A stretch of DNA of 64,000 nt, taken from Bacillota bacterium. GTDB taxonomy: Bacteria > Bacillota > Negativicutes > Sporomusales > Sporomusaceae. Positions 7,571 through 16,461 of this stretch are shown piece by piece. Below the pieces are notes generated by a model. That model did not search any database, was not told the origin of the DNA, and saw nothing but the letters and a program-made list of their open reading frames with translations. The stretch spans positions 1-64,000 of the forward strand of contig JAEWGR010000056.1 of the NCBI GenBank assembly GCA_023388195.1, given 5' to 3'. Every line of letters begins with the position of its first letter. The first letter of the stretch is position 1. The position numbers were made by a program, and so were the translations under genes.

Positions 7571-10018
7571 ATGATGCCAACAGATGATAATGTAAATATG
7601 TGGGATTATAAGGACGTTGTATTATACAGAAGTTTAATTAAACAGGCACGGCATATTATTTTGGTTGTCAATATAAATGGTAATATTATGGAAGCCAATC
7701 AGGCAGCTGCCAACGCCTATGGCTATTCAATAAATGAGCTCCAGATGATGAATATTTATGAATTGCGTTCTCCTGACACAATTTTTCTGATACGTGATCA
7801 AATGGAAGTCGCCCGGGCGAACGGTATTGTATTCCGGACGTTTCATGTGCGGCGTAATGGTACGAGATTCCCTGTAGAAGTTAATTCTCAGCTAGTTCAA
7901 TTACCGGAGGGCCAAGCTGTGTTTAGTATTATACGTGACATCACCGAGGCAGTCATGCTGGAAACAGTTTTGCAAGAAAACGAAAAAAAATGCAGTGTTA
8001 TGAATAAAGAGATTACAGCTGCATATGAAGAATTGGTGGCCTCGCAGGAAGAATTAAGATATCAGTTTGATGAATTATTGGCAAAGGAAATAATAATAAG
8101 CCGCCAGAATGTGATTTTGACTTCATTAAATGACATTGCCGTAGGTCTTATGCATAAAATTGATCTGGACGATGTGCTGGAAATGATTGTTGAAAGTGCA
8201 ACTCGGTTGATCGGTACTCATGATGGTTTTATATCGTTGGTAGATGAAGAGGAGGGTGTATTTGATCGGAAAGCTGCAGTCGGCGCTTTTGCTGCGGACG
8301 CAACCAGGCGAATCAAGGTAACCGAAGGCTTGCTTGGCAGGGTCTATCGTACCGGAAAACTGGCAATCGCCAGAGATTATAATACCTGGGAACACCGCTT
8401 GCAGCATCCGGTTTTTGATCAGACCCACTATTTCGTTATCATTCCACTCCGGCGAGGGATTAAAGTAATTGGTGCATTTGGGCTGGCCTTCTCTGAAAAG
8501 GGGCGAAGTCTGGCTGAGCATGAGGTTGCTTTGTTGCAGCGCTTCGGTGATCTTGCGGCCATTGCTTTAGATAATGCAACCCTTGTTAGCTCCTACAAGC
8601 AGGAATTGAAGGAGCGCAGGCAGGCGGAAGAAGCTTTGCGAGCCTCCCAGGCCAGCAATCAGGCCTTAATCAATGCTATTCCCGATCCGTTATTCATGAT
8701 TAAACAGGATGGCACTGTGGTTGACTATAAGGCTGGTAAAGAGCAATTATTTATGCCTCCGAACTGGTTTATTGGTAAAACGGTATTTGAAATATTTCCG
8801 GCAGAGATTGCTGCGAAAATTCTGCAGAACACCGAATTGGTTCTTGCCGGCGGCGATATCCAAAATTTTGAGTATCAGCTCACCGTTCAGGGTCAGGCTG
8901 AGTATTATGAAGTTCGGATAGTTAGCAGCAGTGAGGATGAAGTGCTGGCAATTAACCGCAACATTACAGCCCGTAAGCGTATGGCAGAGCAGCTGGAGTT
9001 CTTAAGCCTGCATGATGCGTTAACCAAGGTATATAACAGGGCGTTTTTTGAGGAGCAAATCAAACGGATTCAACTCGTCAATGATGGTGCAGCCGGGATA
9101 ATCATGTGCGATGTGGATGGTCTGAAGATGATCAACGATACGCTGGGGCATATGGCTGGTGATCATATATTGCAAGTTGTCGCAGGTATATTGACTAATT
9201 GCTGCCGGGCGGGCGATCTTATAGCCCGGATCGGGGGGGATGAATTTGCGATCCTCCTGCATAGCAATTCAGTAAAAGGAATTGTAAGCTGCAGCCAGCA
9301 AATACGTGAGCGGATTGATGTCTATAACTCCCAAAGCCCCACTGTGCCTATTAGTTTATCGATGGGACTGGCCGTATGCGCACAACCGCCTCTGGACATA
9401 CATACCTTGTTAAAACAAGCCGATGACAGCATGTACAGGGAAAAACTTCACCATCATAACAGCACGCGCAGTGCGATTGTTAAAGCATTGATGAAGGCAC
9501 TGGAAGCCCGTGATTATATAACTGAGGGGCATGGCGACAGACTGCAGGATTTAATAGAAGCATTTGCCGGGACTGTTGAGCTGCCTGTCGCGAGTGTTGC
9601 CGACCTTAGACTGTTTGCCCGTTTTCATGATATTGGCAAAGTTGGAACACCTGACAGTATATTATTTAAGGCCGGCAATTTGACGGCTGAAGAATGGGTT
9701 AACATGCGGCAGCATTGTGAGATTGGTTATCGTATAGCGGTTTCGGCGCCAGATTTAGTACCGATTGCCGACTGGATACTTAAACATCATGAATGGTGGG
9801 ACGGCCATGGTTATCCACTGGGGCTGGCCGGTGAGGCCATTCCGATTGAGTGCCGGATGTTGTCTATTGTAGATGCCTATGATGCAATGACCAGTGACAG
9901 ACCTTACCGTAAGGCTATGTGTAAAGAAGCGGCATTGGCCGAACTCCGCAGATGCGCCGGCAAGCAATTTGATCCGGATTTGGTAAGCAAATTTTGCATT
10001 CTTGTCGAAGAATTGTAA
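7571..10018 (+). CDS. PAS-GAF-PAS-GGDEF-HD-GYP c-di-GMP signalling protein
   Basis: 815 residues. An N-terminal PAS domain (about 15-130, ending IIRDITEA), a coiled coil, a GAF domain (about 185-345), a second PAS (about 365-475), a GGDEF domain with intact RIGGDEF near residue 556 and an RxxD inhibition site (RAGD) five residues before it, then an HD-GYP domain with HDIGK near 686 and HHEWWDGHGYP near 740. Both the cyclase (2 GTP to c-di-GMP) and phosphodiesterase motifs look complete, so it could have opposing activities set by the sensory domains. It appears soluble. GGAGG lies nine bases before the chosen ATG. Confidence 0.9.
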   Translation: MMPTDDNVNMWDYKDVVLYRSLIKQARHIILVVNINGNIMEANQAAANAYGYSINELQMMNIYELRSPDTIFLIRDQMEVARANGIVFRTFHVRRNGTRFPVEVNSQLVQLPEGQAVFSIIRDITEAVMLETVLQENEKKCSVMNKEITAAYEELVASQEELRYQFDELLAKEIIISRQNVILTSLNDIAVGLMHKIDLDDVLEMIVESATRLIGTHDGFISLVDEEEGVFDRKAAVGAFAADATRRIKVTEGLLGRVYRTGKLAIARDYNTWEHRLQHPVFDQTHYFVIIPLRRGIKVIGAFGLAFSEKGRSLAEHEVALLQRFGDLAAIALDNATLVSSYKQELKERRQAEEALRASQASNQALINAIPDPLFMIKQDGTVVDYKAGKEQLFMPPNWFIGKTVFEIFPAEIAAKILQNTELVLAGGDIQNFEYQLTVQGQAEYYEVRIVSSSEDEVLAINRNITARKRMAEQLEFLSLHDALTKVYNRAFFEEQIKRIQLVNDGAAGIIMCDVDGLKMINDTLGHMAGDHILQVVAGILTNCCRAGDLIARIGGDEFAILLHSNSVKGIVSCSQQIRERIDVYNSQSPTVPISLSMGLAVCAQPPLDIHTLLKQADDSMYREKLHHHNSTRSAIVKALMKALEARDYITEGHGDRLQDLIEAFAGTVELPVASVADLRLFARFHDIGKVGTPDSILFKAGNLTAEEWVNMRQHCEIGYRIAVSAPDLVPIADWILKHHEWWDGHGYPLGLAGEAIPIECRMLSIVDAYDAMTSDRPYRKAMCKEAALAELRRCAGKQFDPDLVSKFCILVEEL

Positions 10019-10045
10019 ATAGTTACATGAAGTTTTTTGTAGGAA

Positions 10046-10096
10046 AGTAGTGAGGCAGCCCAGCCGAATCCGGTGGACTGCCTCACTACTTTTTTA
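10046..10096 (+). terminator. rho-independent terminator of the signalling island
   Basis: AGTAGTGAGGCAG pairs perfectly with CTGCCTCACTACT, followed by TTTTT. It lies between convergent genes (GGDEF/HD-GYP ending at 10018, LarA family ending at 10132). Confidence 0.85.
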
Positions 10097-10131
10097 GCCA
10101 CTGCTCAGAATAGTGAGCAGTAAGGGTAAGG

Positions 10132-11391
10132 CTATTTGATATATGGAATGACTAACGGCCCCAGGGGGAGTACCGCAACGCTGGCCTCCGGCTTCTTTTT
10201 CAATAATTCTGTAATGGCGTCGCAGGGGCTGTTTACCGGAATAAACTTAGCGTCTTTTACCGTTTGGGCATCAAGACTGGAATATAAATAACAGTCCGCT
10301 TTACTCTGGATCATAGCCTGCGATTGGACCTGCCATTGGTCAAACACCCGGAAATCAGGGCTATTAATCATAGCCAGCAGCTCTTGCGGCGTTTCTCTCA
10401 TTTTAAGTATTTTGGCAAAATTGCCATGATCGGGTACACCGTCCGAACACTCGGAGCAGGATAAAATAGCACCGCCCTGCTTGACAACCTGCGCAGCAGC
10501 ACTCATGCCTTTGACAGTTTGATACAGGTTTTGGTCGAGGGGATACCCGGAGTTAGTGGTAATGACAATATCAAAGGGGTTATCCACGGGGTACATGGCA
10601 TGATTCTTTACAAAAGCGCAGCCTGCCCGATGGGCGGCAAGCAGTTCGCCGGCAAAGACGCCGGTAATTTCCTTATTGCCATTTAAGGTTACGTTAAGAA
10701 TAAAATCGGGTTTTGCCATCAGGCAGTTTTGGGTGGCGGCATCCTGAACCGGATTACCGTCGATAATTCCCCAGGTACTGTTCGTACTGCCGATCATCTG
10801 CGCGTTATGAAAGTCCTGGATCGTTGATATCCCGGCAATACCGGGACAGATTCCCTTTGGACCGCCGGAGAAGCCGGCAAAAAAATGGGGTTCGATAAAA
10901 CCGGTTACTATTTTAAATGTACAATTCACATAGGTCTTGTTCAAATAGACATCAGAGCCGTAGCTGTTTTTTCCTACCAGTACTAATTCTTCAGGCTCAA
11001 AGGCATTGTGATTAATAACGCGGACTGTATCCACAACTTCCTGACCCAGCATCTGTACCAATTCTTCCTTGGTATTGGCGCGATGACTGCCAAGCCCGTT
11101 GATGATGACAAAGTTTGCGTTAGGCACATGGCAGAGTTCTTCCAGCAACCAGGGAACCAGTTTATGATTTGGCGTGGGGCGGGTCATGTCAGAGATGACA
11201 ATAGCTACAGTATCTGAAGGGGTTACCATGTCTTTTAGCGCCGGTGTTGCTGCAGGCTGGCGGAGGGCTTTTTGAACAGCTGCTTTTTCATCGTTTAAGC
11301 CGGATAAAGGAGTTGGTTCAATAATGACCGCCCGATCAGGGACCATAATATCGAGACCGGTTTTTCCATAGGCTAGAGACACAGACTTCAT
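10132..11391 (-). CDS. larA: LarA-family nickel-pincer racemase/epimerase
   Basis: 419 residues, full length for LarA. LarA of Lactobacillus plantarum interconverts L- and D-lactate using a covalent nickel-pincer nucleotide. Seen here: GLGSHR (first catalytic His), IEPHFFAGFSGG (second catalytic His), GGPKGICPGIA (the Lys that holds the pincer cofactor) and a later FHN (nickel-ligand region). Many LarA homologues act on other 2-hydroxyacids, so the substrate is not certain. The cofactor genes larB, larC and larE are not in the window. Single gene with AAAGGCAG upstream of the ATG. Confidence 0.85.
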   Translation of the reverse strand: MKSVSLAYGKTGLDIMVPDRAVIIEPTPLSGLNDEKAAVQKALRQPAATPALKDMVTPSDTVAIVISDMTRPTPNHKLVPWLLEELCHVPNANFVIINGLGSHRANTKEELVQMLGQEVVDTVRVINHNAFEPEELVLVGKNSYGSDVYLNKTYVNCTFKIVTGFIEPHFFAGFSGGPKGICPGIAGISTIQDFHNAQMIGSTNSTWGIIDGNPVQDAATQNCLMAKPDFILNVTLNGNKEITGVFAGELLAAHRAGCAFVKNHAMYPVDNPFDIVITTNSGYPLDQNLYQTVKGMSAAAQVVKQGGAILSCSECSDGVPDHGNFAKILKMRETPQELLAMINSPDFRVFDQWQVQSQAMIQSKADCYLYSSLDAQTVKDAKFIPVNSPCDAITELLKKKPEASVAVLPLGPLVIPYIK

Positions 11392-11608
11392 ATTGTAACA
11401 CTGCCTTTCATCAATTGTATTTTATTGTTAGCTTGGCACTATAAGTCTATTTTATCCTGAATTTACAAAATCTCAATACCATTTTTAAACAATAAGACCC
11501 GGAATAAACGCTGATGAAAAGTAATGCTGCTCTGCTGGTTAATAAACCTCATTGCCAACATCCCAACGATTGACAATATAAGCAGTACGCGATATACTGA
11601 ATATAAAT

Positions 11609-11627
11609 GATAATGATAATCATTACA
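11609..11627. promoter_or_regulatory. Fur box
   Basis: GATAATGATAATCATTAC is followed by AT: 17 of the 19 positions of the classical Fur box (GATAATGATAATCATTATC) match. It lies about 60 bp before the ATG of the DUF3793 gene. The site also fits the overlapping TGATAAT repeat description of ferric-uptake-regulator operators, so iron repression of that gene is likely. Confidence 0.8.
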
Positions 11628-11689
11628 TAAGCCATTCGTTTATTTACAGCATACTATGTAAAAAGGGATAATGGAAGGAGGCGGCATAC

Positions 11690-12316
11690 ATGCTATACAG
11701 GCAAACCGGGGAGTCGTTACTACAGACTGAGGATCAAAAAAATCCCACTTATTTTTTTAAATGGCTGGTTGTTGAGCTGGCTCCAACCATCTATGGGGAA
11801 AAGCCGGCAACATTACTAACCTTCACTGACAGTCGCAGATTTCACCGGCTAACTTTTTGGCGTAAGTTTGGGCCGGCCTTTTTCCGGCAATCAGATATTG
11901 AGTGGGCTATTGTACGGGAGGCAGCAAACAGTCTTACTGTTTTATTCTATCATCCTGCCAGCCTGTCAGGCTGCTTACAGCAATCAGATCACCGCCGGTT
12001 CCTGTCAGCGTTTGGCTACCGGTCGGACTGTCCGTTATGGGAAAATATGAATTGCCTAAAAAAAAGGTATCAGCATGGCTGTCCTCATGAAATCGGCTTG
12101 CTGCTGGGTATCCCCCTAAAAGATGTGCTCGGCTTTATGGGGCAGGGCGACGAATGCTTAAGCTGCAGGGGGCTGTGGTGTATCTACGGTGATCCGGAGC
12201 CATCACTGAAGGTGATGGAAAAAATTGATGAATGTAAAACCTATGCCGCCGGCCTAATCCATAGCGGTGTCAGCCCGCGTCGCATCCTATTAGAAAAGTA
12301 TAGTAAAACTGCGTAA
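11690..12316 (+). CDS. DUF3793 family protein, probably iron-regulated
   Basis: 208 residues. The conserved C-terminal part of DUF3793 is clear: CPHEIGLLLGIPLKDVLGFM followed by the Cys-containing segment CLSCRGLWCIYGD. The family is common in anaerobic Firmicutes and its function is unknown; members often occur with flavodoxin or iron-related genes. GGAGGCGG lies just before the ATG and a strong Fur box lies upstream, so the protein is probably made under iron limitation. The cysteines could bind metal or heme, which is speculation. Confidence 0.8.
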   Translation: MLYRQTGESLLQTEDQKNPTYFFKWLVVELAPTIYGEKPATLLTFTDSRRFHRLTFWRKFGPAFFRQSDIEWAIVREAANSLTVLFYHPASLSGCLQQSDHRRFLSAFGYRSDCPLWENMNCLKKRYQHGCPHEIGLLLGIPLKDVLGFMGQGDECLSCRGLWCIYGDPEPSLKVMEKIDECKTYAAGLIHSGVSPRRILLEKYSKTA

Positions 12317-12343
12317 TTATTGCAGGATTAATAACTGATTTTC

Positions 12344-12378
12344 CCGCGTATCCTATTGGGGTATGCGGTTTTATTTTT
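12344..12378 (+). terminator. rho-independent terminator after the DUF3793 gene
   Basis: CCGCGTATCC pairs with GGGTATGCGG (two G-T wobbles), followed by TTTTATTTTT. Confidence 0.7.
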
Positions 12379-12391
12379 AAAAAAAATTTAC

Positions 12392-12419
12392 TTGCACTTT
12401 GGGGCAATTATGTTACAAT
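12392..12419 (+). promoter_or_regulatory. sigma-A type promoter
   Basis: TTGCAC, a 16-base spacer and TACAAT, ending about 50 bp before the GTG start of the decarboxylase gene. Confidence 0.55.
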
Positions 12420-12468
12420 CATAGAGTGCTTTTGGTGAAAATATTGTTGTAAAAAGGAGCGATGATAA

Positions 12469-13632
12469 GTGAAATATTTCAGGTTATCCCAGGATGCTGT
12501 CAAAGCACTGGCTGATAGCTACGGCACTCCGTTATTAGTGCTATCTTTGGAACAAATTGAACTTAATTATAATTTGCTGGCAGAGAACATGCCTGGCGTA
12601 AAGATATATTACGCCGTCAAAGCAAATCCGGATGAACGTATTGTCCGGAAGCTTAGTTCGCTTGGCGGCTATTTTGATGTCGCCTCTGACGGCGAGATGC
12701 GCATGCTGAATCATTTAGGTATTGACGGAGAGCGTCTGGTATACGCCAATCCGGTGAAAACGGGCAGCGGGTTAAAAGCAGCCTGTGAAACCGGCGTCAA
12801 TAAGTTTACCTTTGACAGCGAGAGTGAAATTGGCAAGATGGCGGCAGCTGTTCCCGGCGGCACCGTGTTGCTGCGGATCCGGGTGGATAATCCCCGGGCA
12901 CTGGTTGATCTTAATAAAAAGTTCGGGGCTCATCCTGATGAGGCGCTGGAGCTGCTGCTTAAGGCTAAGGCGGCCGGCCTTGACGTTGCCGGCCTGTGTT
13001 TTCATGTTGGCAGCCAATCAACAGGAACTGAGGCGTACCTTGAAGCACTGAGCATATGCCGTCGGCTATTTGATGCTGCCGGCAAGCAGGGCCTCAACCT
13101 GCGCATCCTTGATATCGGCGGCGGTTTCCCTATTCCCACATTAACCGAGGAACCGGATGTAGCCGCTATGGCTGCCGGCATTTATAAGGCGGTTAAACAA
13201 CATTTTCCCCATACTGAGATCTGGGCCGAACCAGGCCGGTATATCTGCGGCACGGCCGTCAATCTGATTACCCAGGTTATTGGTACTACGGTGCGTAATA
13301 ATCAGCAGTGGTATTTCCTTGATGATGGGTTATATGGGACATTTTCAGGGGTTATTTTTGATCATTGGGATTTTGAGCTTGAAACCTTTAAGTCCGGCAA
13401 ACGTATTCAGGCCACTTTTGCCGGTCCCAGCTGTGATTCGCTGGATGTTATGTTCCGGGATAAGCCGACAGTGGCGCTGGAGATCGGGGACTTGATACTT
13501 GTGCCTAATTGTGGGGCCTATACATCAGCCTCGGCAACTGTATTTAACGGTTTTGCCAAAACACAAATTGTGGTTTGGGAAGATATATACGGAGAAATCA
13601 TGGCCAAACTTGAATTGGCAACTGCCGGATAA
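12469..13632 (+). CDS. fold-III PLP decarboxylase, probably lysine/ornithine decarboxylase
   Basis: 387 residues with the alanine-racemase-like barrel and C-terminal beta domain of the Orn/DAP/Arg decarboxylase group 2. Seen: YYAVKANPD (PLP-binding Lys), FHVGSQ, GGGFP (phosphate loop), EPGRYI, the Cys in GPSCDSLD that serves the second subunit, and the ending GAYTSASATVFNGF. The size and lack of DAP-specific features fit ornithine/lysine decarboxylases like the Selenomonas ruminantium enzyme, which makes cadaverine that is linked to peptidoglycan in Negativicutes. CO2 is released from lysine or ornithine in the cytoplasm. GTG start with AAGGAG nine bases upstream. Specificity cannot be read from sequence alone. 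Confidence 0.85.
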   Translation: MKYFRLSQDAVKALADSYGTPLLVLSLEQIELNYNLLAENMPGVKIYYAVKANPDERIVRKLSSLGGYFDVASDGEMRMLNHLGIDGERLVYANPVKTGSGLKAACETGVNKFTFDSESEIGKMAAAVPGGTVLLRIRVDNPRALVDLNKKFGAHPDEALELLLKAKAAGLDVAGLCFHVGSQSTGTEAYLEALSICRRLFDAAGKQGLNLRILDIGGGFPIPTLTEEPDVAAMAAGIYKAVKQHFPHTEIWAEPGRYICGTAVNLITQVIGTTVRNNQQWYFLDDGLYGTFSGVIFDHWDFELETFKSGKRIQATFAGPSCDSLDVMFRDKPTVALEIGDLILVPNCGAYTSASATVFNGFAKTQIVVWEDIYGEIMAKLELATAG

Positions 13633-13656
13633 TTATATTGCAACAGAACTTTAGCA

Positions 13657-13690
13657 TAGAAGGCTCCCGTTGTTACACGGGAGCCTTCTA
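13657..13690. terminator. bidirectional terminator hairpin
   Basis: TAGAAGGCTCCCGT pairs perfectly (14 bp) with ACGGGAGCCTTCTA. It lies between the convergent decarboxylase and wrbA genes; T tracts are short on both sides. Confidence 0.7.
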
Positions 13691-13751
13691 TGTTTACCCC
13701 GGCCAAATTTATAAAATGTAGAGACCGTACGTAAGCGATACGCAAATAGTA

Positions 13752-14366
13752 TTAGTTATTATAAAGCTTCCGGGCAATTGTTGCCACATGTTTTCCTTGG
13801 AAGGCAGCTCCGGCAAGTTCATTGGCACTAGGCAGTCTTTCGCCTCTGCCGCCGGCGATGGTCGAAGCTCCATATGGCGAGCCGCCCGTCATTTCATCGA
13901 TGATGGTTTGGCCGGCAAAGGTGTATGGTAAGCCAACAATAACCATGCCATGATGCAACAGGGTAGTATGCATGCTAAGAATCGTTGATTCCTGGCCGCC
14001 ATGCTGAGTGGCTGTACTGGTGAAAACGCTGCCGGCTTTGCCGACCAGCCTGCCCTGCTGCCATAACTGACCGGTGGCATCCAAAAATTGGCGCATCTGT
14101 CCGCACATATTGCCAAAGCGGGTTGGCGTACCAAAGATAATGGCGTCGGCTTCGGCCAGTTCATCAAGCGTACAAACCGGAATATGACTGAATGACTTTT
14201 GGGCTTCAATAGCCCCCATTTTCTCCAGAATCTCAGTGGTTAATGTTTCAGGAACCCGCCGTAAAACGGCTTCGGCCCCGTCTACCTCGCGAATACCGGC
14301 AGCAACCGCTTCCGCCATACGATGCACATGCCCATACAAGGAATAATATACAACCAGAACTTTCAA
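13752..14366 (-). CDS. wrbA: NAD(P)H:quinone oxidoreductase type IV / flavodoxin-like WrbA
   Basis: 204 residues from a TTG at 14366, which lies eight bases after GGAG; a GTG at 14375 is nearly fused to the ribosome site but would add only three residues. The flavodoxin-like fold is clear: KVLVVYYSLYGHVHRMAEA (FMN phosphate loop), GTPTRFGNMCGQMRQFLDATG, and the WrbA signature SPYGASTIAGGRG. WrbA enzymes use FMN to reduce quinones by two electrons, protecting anaerobes against redox stress. Stands alone on the minus strand. Confidence 0.9.
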   Translation of the reverse strand: MKVLVVYYSLYGHVHRMAEAVAAGIREVDGAEAVLRRVPETLTTEILEKMGAIEAQKSFSHIPVCTLDELAEADAIIFGTPTRFGNMCGQMRQFLDATGQLWQQGRLVGKAGSVFTSTATQHGGQESTILSMHTTLLHHGMVIVGLPYTFAGQTIIDEMTGGSPYGASTIAGGRGERLPSANELAGAAFQGKHVATIARKLYNN

Positions 14367-14626
14367 TTGGCTCACTCCTTTACCTAATATGTATTATTCT
14401 TAAATAACTTATTTCTCGTTAAAATGCCAATATCCTTCCTGAATATGTAATTTTTTTATGAGGCGGCTAATCGTTATCCTTCTGAGCTGAGCGGGGATAT
14501 GCTCACCTTATTAGGATGTCCTGAATTGGATTAAAAAAATAAATGATAATTGCGAATATTGATGAAATCAGGCAGGAAAAATGGCATAATATGACGTATT
14601 TTGTATATTAACTTGTCTAGACGAAC

Positions 14627-14665
14627 AAACGATTATATATATAGCTTATATTCTAAACGATTATA
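14627..14665 (+). repeat. 11-bp direct repeat before the chemotaxis transducer gene
   Basis: AAACGATTATA occurs at 14627-14637 and again at 14655-14665, 28 bp apart, the second touching the ribosome site AAAGGGAGG of the next gene. The spacing is close to three helical turns, so it may be an operator. It lies in the 315-bp gap 14367-14681, which is AT-rich and holds no other feature I can name. Confidence 0.4.
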
Positions 14666-14681
14666 AAGGGAGGCGTACGAT

Positions 14682-15497
14682 ATGAATAAATTGACAGCAG
14701 CAATTGCCGCTGCGGAGCTATACCGGGATCTGAACGCGTTTGACTGTTCCGTGCTGGTGGCTAATGCCGAAGGGGTCATTATTCATTATATTGAAGGGAA
14801 AACCTTTCAGGCTAATGTAAAGCTGGGCCAACCGGCACCGGGAACGTCGGTTAAAAATTGCCTGGCTACCAGACAAATTGTCAAAACACTGATTCCAGAG
14901 CACCTATATGGTGTCAAGCTGCGTTCGATTGTCCGGCCTATAATTGAGGAGGATGGAACCCTTTCCGGGGTTGTGGGTATGGCAATCAGTCTGATGACCG
15001 AAGAAGCTTTGCACAATGCGGCGCATACGATTGCGTCTATGACTGAGGAAATAACAGCCACTACGGAGGAACTGGCCGCTTCGGCCAGCCGCTTGGCACA
15101 TGAACTTGCTAAAGTAAAGAGTGGCAGCGAACGTGTAATTACTGAAATTAATAAGACAGATGAGATTTTAAAATTTGTGAGTGACGTTGCTGCAAATTCC
15201 AATCTGCTGGGGCTTAATGCAGCTATTGAAGCCGCCCGGGCCGGAGAGCAGGGCCGCGGTTTTGCGGTTGTTGCCGATGAAATACGCAAAATGGCAGTTA
15301 ATAGCTCCCAATCGGTTAATGATATAAAAAAAATCCTGCAGAATATTGAACATGAGGCGATTTCGGTAGTCGAAGTTATTGGCAGTACAGCCCAATTGAG
15401 TGAACACCAGGCTTCGGCTACCGAGCAGATCGGAAAAACGATGCAGGAGCTGACGGCGACCGCCAATGAAGTAGAGAATATTGCCAATATGGTGTAA
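14682..15497 (+). CDS. soluble methyl-accepting chemotaxis-type transducer
   Basis: 271 residues with no transmembrane segment. The N-terminal half (about 1-110) is a small sensor domain (DCSVLVANAEGVIIHYIEG, then VVGMAISL) resembling other Firmicute transducers with cytoplasmic PAS-like inputs. The C-terminal half is a shortened MCP signalling domain with the conserved hairpin tip, here LLGLNAAIEAARAGEQGRGF, followed by VVADEIRKMA. It would signal to a CheA-CheW complex in the cytoplasm; one cheW lies at 58 kb. Single gene with a strong ribosome site and its own terminator. Confidence 0.85.
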   Translation: MNKLTAAIAAAELYRDLNAFDCSVLVANAEGVIIHYIEGKTFQANVKLGQPAPGTSVKNCLATRQIVKTLIPEHLYGVKLRSIVRPIIEEDGTLSGVVGMAISLMTEEALHNAAHTIASMTEEITATTEELAASASRLAHELAKVKSGSERVITEINKTDEILKFVSDVAANSNLLGLNAAIEAARAGEQGRGFAVVADEIRKMAVNSSQSVNDIKKILQNIEHEAISVVEVIGSTAQLSEHQASATEQIGKTMQELTATANEVENIANMV

Positions 15498-15517
15498 ACC
15501 GGCAATGGTGCCGGAAT

Positions 15518-15569
15518 AAACTACCCCTGGAGATTCGGCCAAAGCCGGTATGATCTCCAGGGGTAGTTT
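15518..15569. terminator. long bidirectional terminator hairpin
   Basis: AAACTACCCCTGGAGAT pairs perfectly over 17 bp with ATCTCCAGGGGTAGTTT, with an inner CGGC/GCCG stem. It separates the transducer gene from the convergent acyl-CoA operon ending at 15592 and can serve both. Confidence 0.8.
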
Positions 15570-15591
15570 GTCAACAGTGGGCTAATTAAGT

Positions 15592-16449
15592 TTATCGGGA
15601 ATATTCAAAGAACCCTTTGCCGCTTTTACGTCCAAGGTAGCCGGCTTGAACCATTTTCTTAAGCAGCGGGCAGGGACGGTATTTGGGGTCACCATAGCCG
15701 GCATAGAGGACTTCCATAATCGACAGCACCGTATCATTGCCAATCAGGTCAGACAGTGCCAGCGGTCCCATGGGATGGTTAAAGCCCAGCCGGGCTACGG
15801 TGTCAATGTCTTCGGCACTGGCAACCCCTTCCATGAGTGCATAGACAGCCTCATTTATCATGGGTATCATAATGCGGTTGCCGATAAAGCCGGGGAAATC
15901 TTCAACTTTGACCGGCTCTTTTCCTAACTGGCAGGTTAAGGACTGGATCTTGTCAAAGGTTGCTTGTGATGTTGCCAGACCATTGATGATTTCTACGAGT
16001 TTCATGACCGGCGCGGGATTGAAAAAGTGCATACCGATAACCTTATCTGCCCGCCCGGTAGTGGCGGCAACCGCTGTGAGCGGCAGGGAAGAGGTATTTG
16101 TTGCCAATATAGTGTCAGGCGGGCACAGTTTGTCGAGCAACTGAAAGATCTCTCTTTTAATATCCATTTTTTCTACGGCTGCTTCAACAACCAAGTCGAC
16201 GGCACAAACGTCGGCAGTCAGTTCCACTGCACCGGTAATCCGGTTCATAATGCCGGCTTTTTCATCAGGTGTCAGTTTGCCTTTTTCAACAGCCCGGCTA
16301 AGATTCTTGGCAATTGAGTTTAACCCTTTTTGTACAAACTCCTCATTAATATCTCTAATAATTACAGTAAGGCCGCCTTGGGCCATTACCTGGGCAATAC
16401 CGCTGCCCATTTGTCCGGCACCAATGATTAATACTTTTCTAATGTCCAT
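15592..16449 (-). CDS. hbd: 3-hydroxybutyryl-CoA dehydrogenase
   Basis: 285 residues, typical length. N-terminal Rossmann fold with GAGQMGSGIAQVMAQGG, then NTSSLPLTA and GMHFFNPAPVMKLVEI (catalytic His region), and the C-terminal dimer domain (GFIGNRIMIPMINEAVYAL). It interconverts acetoacetyl-CoA and 3-hydroxybutyryl-CoA with NAD(P); enzymes of this family are specific for the (S)-isomer. Last gene of the seven-gene minus-strand operon, 12 bp after maoC. The family (S)-specificity contrasts with the MaoC-type hydratase beside it. Confidence 0.93.
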   Translation of the reverse strand: MDIRKVLIIGAGQMGSGIAQVMAQGGLTVIIRDINEEFVQKGLNSIAKNLSRAVEKGKLTPDEKAGIMNRITGAVELTADVCAVDLVVEAAVEKMDIKREIFQLLDKLCPPDTILATNTSSLPLTAVAATTGRADKVIGMHFFNPAPVMKLVEIINGLATSQATFDKIQSLTCQLGKEPVKVEDFPGFIGNRIMIPMINEAVYALMEGVASAEDIDTVARLGFNHPMGPLALSDLIGNDTVLSIMEVLYAGYGDPKYRPCPLLKKMVQAGYLGRKSGKGFFEYSR

Positions 16450-16461
16450 AAGCTACCCCCG

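Noticed and set aside
14540..14560. AT-rich sequence AAATGATAATTGCGAATA resembling half a Fur box
   Set aside because: Only one TGATAAT arm matches; the second half does not fit, unlike the site at 11609.
14807..15505. 232-codon open frame on the minus strand across the transducer gene
   Set aside because: Antisense to a clear MCP gene, no ribosome site, composition (Ser/Ala/Ile repeats) typical of a shadow of a helical gene.
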